Source of the DNA: Verrucomicrobia bacterium 12-59-8
GTDB taxonomy: Bacteria > Verrucomicrobiota > Verrucomicrobiae > Verrucomicrobiales > Verrucomicrobiaceae
Length of the DNA stretch: 6,957 nt
Assembly: GCA_002279765.1 (NCBI GenBank)
Contig: NCCR01000359.1
Location: 1-6,957, forward strand
Direction of reading: 5' to 3'
Below, piece after piece: positions 1 to 5,988 of this stretch (position 1 is the first letter of the stretch; each line of letters starts with the position of its first letter). The notes below the pieces were generated by a model. That model searched no databases and was not told the origin of the DNA. It saw only the letters and a program-made list of their open reading frames with translations. The position numbers were made by a program, and so were the translations under genes.

Positions 1-2325
1 CGCTGCCACCTGGCGCCATTCATTGGCAAACGAGGTCTTCGTTTCGAACTGCCACTGCGCCAAATCGTTCGCGAACAGTTCGATCATCACGCGCCCGCCC
101 GCCCTCGCTGCACGTACCTGGCAGGTGATCTCCGCGCCCTTGCCGCCGACGATTTGTGTCCAGTCGCCAGCGAATGGAGATTCTTTGGACGTGATCGGTG
201 ACAGGGCAATGGGAAGCGACTTGCCGCTGCGTGAAACGTGGATGTAGCCGCCCTTCGCCCCGCCCGTGGCATGATGTTCTAACTTGTCCACGCCCTTCCA
301 ACCCTGGACATCCGCATCGAACGAAATCGTCCGCGTTGTTGCTGGATGGATCATACGCGTCGCCATCTTCAATGGATTGACCAGTGGCGGCAGTTCTTGA
401 TTCAGCAAATCGCCAGCGCTGATCGCATACAGCACCGCATGGTCGAGCTCGATCCGGAAGCGTGCCGTCGGAACCTTCAGGGCGCCCTTTTCCCATTTCA
501 AAACGGCATCGGTCACCGAAGTCGAAATCGCCTCCGCCACATCTAGGACCGCCCCCTGTTCGTCCACAGCCGAGACACGCAGACTGCCGCCAGGAGATAC
601 GTCGGCAGTGATGCACACTGGCTCCGCCGTCATTCGCAGTGCCCGTGTCAGCACTCGGGCAGGCTTGTCCGCCTCCACCGGCGCATAGCCTGCAAAGCCA
701 TCCGGGCGCAGCGTTGCCAGACAGGGCAGGCAATGACGCTTCCAGCCGGTGTGCGGGAAGTCATCGCCACCGTAGAAGATCATGAACTGGCCATCTCGCA
801 AAATGGGCGGTCCGGCCATTGCATAGATGCATTCGCTGTCATAGCTGCCCTTCGCTCCGCGTGGGATGAAGGGTGTTCCCGGTGCCACGCGCTGCCAGTG
901 CAGGCCATCGTGGCTCCAGGCCAGTTCGCAATCCACCGTGCGGCCCTTGCCGACGTGATACATCATCACATAGCTCAAATAAATGCTGCCACAACGGAAC
1001 ACCGGCATGCAGTAGGTCTGGCTGGTCCGGCCTTCTTCAAGACTGGAGCGCAGCACGAGACCGTTGTTCTTCCAGGTAATGAAATCATCGCTCTCCAGAC
1101 GTCCGACGAGCCGCTCACCGAGGTAGAGCTTGGTGAACCACAGGTATTTGCCGCTGCGCTCGTCCCAAAACGCGTTGTTGTGCGTGTCACCATTCTGCGC
1201 ACCGAAGCCCTTGGCGGCGACGGCAGCACCCCAATGAAAGCCATCGGCTGAGAATCGCACCTGCGGTTTGCCGAGGCCGACATCGCTCACCATTTTGTAG
1301 CGTCGTGACGGATCGGCATCATGCAGGTCTTTGAACACGCCGACATTGGGGCAGTCACGCGCCACGATGTTGTTGGCGCTGCTGCCGGCGAACTTGTGGA
1401 GGCCGAGCTCAGGCTTGTCCCAGCGGACGCCATCTTTGGAAGTCGCATACAGCAGATACCAGCCGACATCATGGACCGTGCTCGGCTGGTCCATCTGCGC
1501 GATCACCTCCTTGTCTGCCAGCACGCACTTGTACCAGAGTTTGAAGAGCTGCTCTTCCTCATCCCAGATCACATTGGGGTAGAGATTGTTCATGGAATTT
1601 TCCCACGGCTTGTCGGCCTGAAACAGCGGATTGGCCGGATGCTTCTGCGGCGTGCCAAGAACGAGCCTGGCGTTCGTCGCCTGCTCCACCACCCGCGAGT
1701 CGAGCAGCAGATGCTTCTGCCGCTGCGCTGCACTCAACGGATCCAAGGGAACATCCAGTGCCTCATATTGCTTCCAGTCCACGTCATCAAAATGCCACCA
1801 CTCGCTGTCGAAAAGGGCGAAGCCGTGGTTCGTCATCACCTGCTGCAACTTCTCGCGATTCTTGAAAACTGCGGGCGGCACCAAGTTGAAATGAGCCGCC
1901 GCTTTCTCGGAAAAATCATCGTGCGCTGTCGGCATTTGCAGCTCCACACCCTTGGCATCGACGAGTGTCGCATCCACCGCCGCACCGCGATTATGGCGGC
2001 CGCCTTTGCTGGGATCGGCCACGAAGCGTGCATCCGGCAGCGCTTTCCACATCGCACGCTGGACCGAGAGCGGGCGATAGGCATCCCAGATTTTCAAGCC
2101 CAGGCCCTGACTCTTCAGCTCGGCCTGCACCTTGGCCAGTTTGGCCGCCGTTGCCGGGCGAAGCAGCGCCTGCGCATGCCGGGGATAGAATGCAGTCTTG
2201 AAATAATTGTCCGCCGTGGTGTAGCGCAAATCGATCACGAGGCCATCCGCCTTGCCGCCGATTTCGACCAAAGTCTGCGCTGCGAGGCCGGAGGTGGCGA
2301 ATAGAAAGGCCAGGAGAGATTTCAT
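1..2325 (-). CDS. Secreted VanX-type D-Ala-D-Ala dipeptidase fused to glycosidase-like beta-propeller, C-terminus beyond window
   Basis: One uninterrupted frame of 775 codons runs from ATG 2325 to base 1 with no stop. Residues 1-16 form a short signal peptide (LAA|Q). Residues about 17-190 are a complete peptidase M15D domain, which hydrolyses D-Ala-D-Ala. It has the conserved Arg in WDAYRP (Arg84), zinc ligands His111 and Asp118 in HNRGAAVD, and Glu175 (catalytic base) and His178 in EWWH; these match VanX Arg71, His116, Asp123, Glu181 and His184. The usual Ser two residues before the first His is Gly109. From about residue 200 the sequence becomes a glycosyl-hydrolase-like beta-propeller (GH32/43-like fold), with LLLDSRVVE (206-214), WDEEEQLFKLWYK, YATSKDGVRWDKPELGL (293-309), GSSANNIV, RYKMV, DTHNNAFWDE (380-389), SYDSEC (494-499) and YGG (518-520). 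A beta-sandwich tail ends near LYAIS (632-636). A laminin-B-like or CBM-like module starts near 665 and is cut by the edge. The propeller's substrate cannot be told. An in-frame ATG at 2346 is an alternative start. It follows the TPR gene closely, so the two are probably co-transcribed. Confidence 0.9.
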   Translation of the reverse strand, partial: MKSLLAFLFATSGLAAQTLVEIGGKADGLVIDLRYTTADNYFKTAFYPRHAQALLRPATAAKLAKVQAELKSQGLGLKIWDAYRPLSVQRAMWKALPDARFVADPSKGGRHNRGAAVDATLVDAKGVELQMPTAHDDFSEKAAAHFNLVPPAVFKNREKLQQVMTNHGFALFDSEWWHFDDVDWKQYEALDVPLDPLSAAQRQKHLLLDSRVVEQATNARLVLGTPQKHPANPLFQADKPWENSMNNLYPNVIWDEEEQLFKLWYKCVLADKEVIAQMDQPSTVHDVGWYLLYATSKDGVRWDKPELGLHKFAGSSANNIVARDCPNVGVFKDLHDADPSRRYKMVSDVGLGKPQVRFSADGFHWGAAVAAKGFGAQNGDTHNNAFWDERSGKYLWFTKLYLGERLVGRLESDDFITWKNNGLVLRSSLEEGRTSQTYCMPVFRCGSIYLSYVMMYHVGKGRTVDCELAWSHDGLHWQRVAPGTPFIPRGAKGSYDSECIYAMAGPPILRDGQFMIFYGGDDFPHTGWKRHCLPCLATLRPDGFAGYAPVEADKPARVLTRALRMTAEPVCITADVSPGGSLRVSAVDEQGAVLDVAEAISTSVTDAVLKWEKGALKVPTARFRIELDHAVLYAISAGDLLNQELPPLVNPLKMATRMIHPATTRTISFDADVQGWKGVDKLEHHATGGAKGGYIHVSRSGKSLPIALSPITSKESPFAGDWTQIVGGKGAEITCQVRAARAGGRVMIELFANDLAQWQFETKTSFANEWRQVAA

Positions 2326-2347
2326 GCGGAGCTTCGGCGAAGGCATA

Positions 2348-2352
2348 CCTCC
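2348..2352 (-). promoter_or_regulatory. GGAGG before the dipeptidase-fusion gene; leaves the start ambiguous
   Basis: A strong Shine-Dalgarno core (GGAGG) lies in the short gap after the TPR gene. It is only 1 base from an in-frame ATG at 2346 and 22 bases from the in-frame ATG at 2325, so neither spacing is ideal. An in-frame TAG lies four codons before the 2346 ATG, so no earlier start is possible. The 2346 start would add MPSPKLR to the signal peptide. Confidence 0.4.
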
Positions 2353-2362
2353 GTCCTACTGC

Positions 2363-4579
2363 TCAGCGCTGGGAAACCTTGCCGCCTTCGAGCAGTTTTT
2401 CGAGATTAGAGTCAGGCCGTACACCCTTCTTGATCGCCTCACTGTATTCAGTGCGTGCCTTGTCCCACTGGGGCGGATCCCAGGTGATGTACAGCACCGC
2501 CAGATTGAAGTGGGCCTCTCCATAGGCTGGATCAATGGCAAGCGCTGTCTTGAACTCCCGTTCAGCACGCTCCATCAGGTTCAACTTGGTGGCAATGATG
2601 CCGAGGTAATGCCTGCCACTGGCGTTGTCCGGGCGTTTGGCGAGGCTCTTCTCGAAGTAGGTCATCGCATCCTTCCAGCGCTCCTGTTTGAAGTAGGTGA
2701 CGCCGAGCGCAAAGGAAGCGGGCTCGTTGGTGGGCTCGTAGGCCAGCGCTTTCTGCAGGGAGACTTCCGCATCGGCATGTTTGTTTTCACGCTGGCGTGT
2801 GATGCCCAGACCGATGAGGGCGGTGACATTCTTGGGCTCGGCGCGCAGCGCGTCCTGGTAGAACTTGGCCGCGCTTTCGAAATCCTTGCTCATGTAGGTT
2901 TCGTTGGCCTGGTTGATGAGTTTTTCGACGGAGGTCGGCGCAGGAGGTGCCGCTTTTTTATCGCTGTCAGGCGAGGCGTTGGCGATGAGTGTGGCTTGCA
3001 CGCCCTTTGGCCCGAGCAGTTCACGCACGACCGGGTCGGAGAAAAGCTTCTCCTCGTCGGGCGTCAAAATCATGCGGGCGTTCTTCATCTCCTCGACCTG
3101 CTTGACGAGATCGTTGGAGGCGCTCTCCATTTTCTGCAGCTCGGCAATCATGAGATCCTTGGCCGTCTGCTGACGATGCTGGGTGCGAAGCTGGCGCATG
3201 ATGATGCCGCGAAGCATCTCGTTTTCCTGCGTGAGTTCAGGTGTGGCGGCGATCTTGCCCTCCATGCCGCTCTGCACCTCTTTGAGCTGCTTGGTCAGTT
3301 CAGCGACCTGGGTCTGGTAGGTGGCGCTTTCCTTGCGCAGATCAGCAAGCTGGCCTTGCAGTCCGGTAAGCTGGCCGCGCAGGGCGACGATCTCCTGATC
3401 CTTGCGGCCGACATCGGCTTTCAGCGTCTCCACCTGCTTCTGCGCTTCGGCGATTTCCTTTTTCAAGCGCTCGTTCTCAGCGACGAGGCGCTTCATTTCG
3501 ACGCTGCCGCTCTTCTTCTTCAGATCTTCAATTTCCGCCTGCTGTCCCAGACTCTTGGCGCTGGCGGCATCGCGTTCCTTCACGGCCACATCACGCTGCT
3601 TCACCTTGGCGCTGGCGGCATCGCGTTCCTTCACGGCCACATCACGCTGCTTCACTGCGTCATCGCGCTGGCTGATCGCGGCATCCCGCTCCTTCACGAT
3701 CTGCTCGCGTTCTTTGAGAATCTTGTCACGCTCCTTCTCCACCACGGCCACCTGGGTGGAGGCATCGGCCAGCTTTTGGGTCGCCTCCTTGGCAGCGGCT
3801 TCAGCAGCAATGAGTCGCTGGCCGTTTTTCCGCAACTCCAGATCCACCGCCATCTTTTCCTCCATCAATTTGGCGACCTGGCCCTGTGCGGCGCGCCCTT
3901 CTTCCACATCCCTGCCCATGGCGAGGATGCCCTGCTCCATGGCAGCGGCCTTTTTCACCAAGGCTTCATTGAGTGTACGTGCGGTGGTGATTTCGCCGGA
4001 AGCCCATTGGTACCAGTTCTGCCATTTGCCGAGATCAACCTGCTGCTGACCGGCCTTCGTCTCCAGTTCAATGATGCGCTGCTTGTACATGTCCTCCCAT
4101 TGCTTGAGAAGATCATTGAGGCTTGGCAACGGGCCGGACGGGGACGGTGCAACGGCGGCTGGTTGTGCCAGCCCCCCGGGGTTTGGAATGGCAGCCGCTT
4201 GCATCGCTGGTGCGGGAGCCGCAACTGCTGCGGGGGCAGGCGCGGGTTCGGCGGCAGACATCTGCGCCTGCGCGGAACGCGTTTGAAGGCGGACGAGGGA
4301 ATCCTGAATCTTCTGCTGACGTGCAGCACGCATCTCCGGCTGCCATGTCGGATAATTGCGGGCGATGCTGTCCATGATCTCGCCAGCCTGCTTGAATTTA
4401 GTCTGCGCGAGGGTGAAATCGCCTGCGGTTTCGAGTTTGACGGCCTCGTTGTTGAGGACAAAGCCGCGGAAATACTGGTCTGCCACCTCGCTGCTGGTAT
4501 CGATGGACTGGGCATGCGACACCGGGGCGGTCAGGGCAAATGCCGCCATGAGGGTGAAGACGAAAAAAAGGCGATTCAT
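2363..4579 (-). CDS. Exported coiled-coil and TPR repeat protein
   Basis: The 738-residue product has a Sec signal peptide (residues 1-23, probable site SHA|Q), so it should act in the periplasm or at the envelope. Residues about 33-75 form a TPR-like helical hairpin. Residues 109-152 are a Pro/Ala-rich flexible linker. Residues about 155-500 are helical and charged, mostly coiled coil; from 284 to 319 an Arg recurs every seven residues in K-x-R-D type heptads. A second Pro/Ala-rich hinge lies at about 541-549. Residues 551-720 hold about five TPR units with typical W/Y/L-G-A-P spacing (for example ALRAEPKNVTALIGLGI, SLAKRPDNASGRHYLGI, ALAIDPAYGEAHFNLAV). This suggests a scaffold that binds partner proteins; no catalytic motif is seen and I recognise no named family. 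Within the coiled coil there is a perfect 51-bp tandem duplication. The next gene begins 16-37 bp after its stop, so the two are probably co-transcribed. The signal peptide fixes the start. Confidence 0.9.
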   Translation of the reverse strand: MNRLFFVFTLMAAFALTAPVSHAQSIDTSSEVADQYFRGFVLNNEAVKLETAGDFTLAQTKFKQAGEIMDSIARNYPTWQPEMRAARQQKIQDSLVRLQTRSAQAQMSAAEPAPAPAAVAAPAPAMQAAAIPNPGGLAQPAAVAPSPSGPLPSLNDLLKQWEDMYKQRIIELETKAGQQQVDLGKWQNWYQWASGEITTARTLNEALVKKAAAMEQGILAMGRDVEEGRAAQGQVAKLMEEKMAVDLELRKNGQRLIAAEAAAKEATQKLADASTQVAVVEKERDKILKEREQIVKERDAAISQRDDAVKQRDVAVKERDAASAKVKQRDVAVKERDAASAKSLGQQAEIEDLKKKSGSVEMKRLVAENERLKKEIAEAQKQVETLKADVGRKDQEIVALRGQLTGLQGQLADLRKESATYQTQVAELTKQLKEVQSGMEGKIAATPELTQENEMLRGIIMRQLRTQHRQQTAKDLMIAELQKMESASNDLVKQVEEMKNARMILTPDEEKLFSDPVVRELLGPKGVQATLIANASPDSDKKAAPPAPTSVEKLINQANETYMSKDFESAAKFYQDALRAEPKNVTALIGLGITRQRENKHADAEVSLQKALAYEPTNEPASFALGVTYFKQERWKDAMTYFEKSLAKRPDNASGRHYLGIIATKLNLMERAEREFKTALAIDPAYGEAHFNLAVLYITWDPPQWDKARTEYSEAIKKGVRPDSNLEKLLEGGKVSQR
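3554..3655 (-). repeat. Perfect 51-bp tandem duplication inside the coiled coil
   Basis: Two identical, directly adjacent 51-base copies occupy 3554-3604 and 3605-3655. Each encodes the 17 residues VKQRDVAVKERDAASAK (309-325 and 326-342 of the coiled-coil protein). The flanking bases differ on both sides, so the unit is bounded exactly. Absence of any mismatch points to a recent event. It keeps the reading frame. Because 17 is not a multiple of seven, it shifts the heptad register by three residues. Confidence 0.97.
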
Positions 4580-4603
4580 GAATTTTTGGAGGGAAGGGGG
4601 GCG

Positions 4604-4632
4604 AGTTTACCTCTTTGCGGGGGCCTTGTAAA
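4604..4632 (-). promoter_or_regulatory. Candidate sigma70-type promoter for the TPR/coiled-coil gene
   Basis: In the 70-bp gap between the methyltransferase stop and the ATG at 4579, the minus strand carries TTTACA (4632-4627; 5 of 6 to the TTGACA consensus), exactly 17 bases, then TAAACT (4609-4604; 4 of 6 to TATAAT). Transcription would start near 4597, giving a leader of under 20 bases. That leader is pyrimidine-rich (CCCCCCTTCCCTCC) and has no Shine-Dalgarno before the ATG. An AGAGG sits too far upstream, about 30 bases from the ATG, inside the promoter spacer. The placement would let the scaffold and dipeptidase-fusion genes be transcribed separately from the trpB group. This is a consensus match only, with no experimental support. 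Confidence 0.4.
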
Positions 4633-4649
4633 TGGTCTTGGCAGCCTTC

Positions 4650-5258
4650 TCAGGCCCGCCGCTGCCGCAAAACAGCCACCCAACGGTCCACGGACTTGCC
4701 CGGGGCGTCCTTCAACGCCCTGCTTTCCTTGTTGCGCCTGTTGCTGATGACCTCCATGCCCAGCGATTCCAGCGCTCGCAGCGCCAGCCGGTGCTCGACG
4801 TCGAAGTAGCTGGTGATGACCAGCATGCCATCGGGCCGCAGCTTGGCGATGCCCTGGTCGAAAATCTTCTTCCACAGCTCCTGGCCATGCCAGAAGTTCT
4901 GGTGGCGCATAAAGACCATGTTGAAGTCGTCACTCAGCTCCTTGTGCTGGTCGATCTTGGTGGCGTCTTCGATCAAAAACTGCGCCGGCAGATGCCCGTG
5001 CGTTTCCCGCGCCTGCCGGATTTCGCGAATGCGGATGTCCGCGCCGATCATCTCCACATCGCCCCCCTGCGTGAGTTCGGAGCCGACGTTGATCAGCGTC
5101 TCCGCTTCATCGCAACGTCCACAAGCCAGATTGAGAATACGCATGTCCTTCTGCGCCTCAGGCAGGTGCGGCGCAAGCGAGTCATGCAGAAGCGATTTCA
5201 GCTTCGACATGTCCTGCTGAATGACATTGGCAGGCAGCGATGTGGGGTCAGGGTTCAT
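4650..5258 (-). CDS. Class I SAM-dependent methyltransferase, substrate unknown
   Basis: The 202-residue product has the Rossmann-fold layout of class I methyltransferases and no signal peptide or membrane segment, so it should be cytoplasmic. Motif I is ILNLACGRCDEAETL (41-55), a glycine-poor variant of the SAM loop. The end of strand 2 is MIGADIR (70-76), with Asp74 in the position that usually binds the ribose hydroxyls. FLIEDATKI (94-102) fits the adenine-contact strand, FNMVFMRHQNFWH (112-124) fits motif IV, and LRPDGMLVITSYFD (140-153) is the usual strand after the 'LkPgG' turn. Nothing identifies the substrate. The frame is open upstream to 5606, but that extension is low-complexity antisense of the neighbouring gene. 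The ATG at 5258 is preferred because GGAG lies 4 bases upstream and it directly follows the previous stop (TGA-C-ATG), which suggests translational coupling. It is probably the last gene of the trpB-led group, since a 70-bp gap with a promoter candidate follows. Confidence 0.9.
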   Translation of the reverse strand: MNPDPTSLPANVIQQDMSKLKSLLHDSLAPHLPEAQKDMRILNLACGRCDEAETLINVGSELTQGGDVEMIGADIRIREIRQARETHGHLPAQFLIEDATKIDQHKELSDDFNMVFMRHQNFWHGQELWKKIFDQGIAKLRPDGMLVITSYFDVEHRLALRALESLGMEVISNRRNKESRALKDAPGKSVDRWVAVLRQRRA

Positions 5259-5259
5259 G

Positions 5260-5979
5260 TCACTCCAGTTTGGAAAAAACTCCTGCCGCAGCCTTGACGG
5301 AAATGCCTTGATTGGCCGCATACGCCTTCGCGGCAGCCATGCGGATTTCCGGGCGGCTGCCATTGCGCAGCCAGACTTCAAGAGCATCACGCAGCAGGAA
5401 GGAACCGGGATACATGAGCTGCTCAGTGGTGAGCACGGGGCGGGCCTGCAAGGCCGCGAGGTGGGGTTTGAAGTAGCTGCCGCTGATGCAGCAGAGGATG
5501 ATGGCGTCCGTCGATTTGACGGATGCATCGAGGGCAGACACAGCCACCGGGGCATCCATGAGTCCATTGTGGCCGATGAAGGCCGTGAGATCGCTGCGAC
5601 GAGCATGCAGATTCACAAAGAACGCTTCGAGGCACGGGTGAATGTTTTTTCCGCGCCATGCCTCAGCGACGAGGACGCAATCCTTGGCCGCATGCCGGTA
5701 GCTGCGGCGGTCCAAGATTTCTGACGTTGGATTGGCCTCGGCCTTTTCGAGCTTCCATGACTTGCTGCGGCCAAAGATGGATTTAAAACCTTCGGAGGAA
5801 CCCCAGTACAAGTTTTCATCCGCATCGTCGCCATTGCCGATCTTCGCTGGCTCCGGGGCAATGCCCTGGCTCGCATTGTCAGCAAGCGCGACGAAGACAT
5901 GGATGCGTTTCGTCTGCGCGACGGCATCGACAGCGAATGTGATTACGCTGAAGCAGATGACGAGGCTCAGAGACTTCAT
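5260..5979 (-). CDS. Secreted protein of unknown function with caspase-like His/Cys pair
   Basis: This 239-residue protein begins with a clear Sec signal peptide (Met-Lys, then a hydrophobic stretch to about residue 18) with a probable signal peptidase I site at AVA|Q, residues 19-22. The mature part is a small globular domain without obvious membrane segments. Recognisable blocks are RIHVFVALADNASQGI (25-40), KIGNGDDADENLYWG (46-60), LVAEAWRG (103-110), TAFIGHNGLMD (132-142) and IILCCISGSYF (160-170). From memory, similar proteins occur as uncharacterised conserved proteins in Verrucomicrobiota, Planctomycetota and Bacteroidota, but I know no assigned function. The strand-like segment ending in GHNG, followed by a second strand-like segment ending in CCISGS, resembles the His and Cys positions of caspase-fold (clan CD) peptidases; this is inference only. 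The start is the first ATG after the in-frame trpB stop. No good Shine-Dalgarno lies before it, so translation may be coupled to trpB. It ends one base before the methyltransferase start. Confidence 0.85.
   Translation of the reverse strand: MKSLSLVICFSVITFAVDAVAQTKRIHVFVALADNASQGIAPEPAKIGNGDDADENLYWGSSEGFKSIFGRSKSWKLEKAEANPTSEILDRRSYRHAAKDCVLVAEAWRGKNIHPCLEAFFVNLHARRSDLTAFIGHNGLMDAPVAVSALDASVKSTDAIILCCISGSYFKPHLAALQARPVLTTEQLMYPGSFLLRDALEVWLRNGSRPEIRMAAAKAYAANQGISVKAAAGVFSKLE
5263..5266 (-). promoter_or_regulatory. Shine-Dalgarno site deciding the methyltransferase start
   Basis: GGAG on the minus strand lies 4 bases before the ATG at 5258 and just upstream of the stop codon of the preceding gene (TGA at 5262-5260). 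It supports the 202-residue start over the longer open frame that begins at 5606. Confidence 0.6.
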
Positions 5980-5988
5980 GACATGCGG

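Noticed and set aside
20..733. A 237-codon minus-strand frame overlapping the left end.
   Set aside because: It is in a different frame from the propeller and tail, has atypical composition (many Arg, Gly, Cys) and shows no motif; the overlapping frame continues from the well-supported fusion gene.
1700..1790. Possible frameshift or missed stop separating the dipeptidase and the propeller.
   Set aside because: I translated through the junction by hand: EWWHF, the short tail and the first propeller strand all share one frame, and distant motifs on both sides keep the same phase. Sequencing error cannot be excluded from sequence alone.
1321..2304. A 327-codon plus-strand open frame.
   Set aside because: It is the antisense of the dipeptidase domain and the start of the propeller, which carry clear conserved motifs on the minus strand.
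4621..4657. Inverted repeat gggcct/aggccc around the methyltransferase end, possible terminator.
   Set aside because: The stem is only 6 bp with a 25-base loop, and no T-run follows on the minus strand, so it does not look like an intrinsic terminator.
2252..4747. An 831-codon plus-strand open frame, longer than the minus-strand gene it covers.
   Set aside because: Its product is rich in Leu, His and Gly with no recognisable domain, and its internal repeat is just the antisense of the 51-bp duplication. The minus-strand frame has a signal peptide, coiled coil and TPRs. Long antisense frames are expected opposite GC-rich coding sequence.
5259..5606. A 116-codon N-terminal extension of the methyltransferase frame.
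   Set aside because: It is Ser/Pro/Arg-rich low-complexity sequence wholly overlapping the secreted unknown protein in another frame; the ATG at 5258 has a Shine-Dalgarno and sits at the usual start for the fold.
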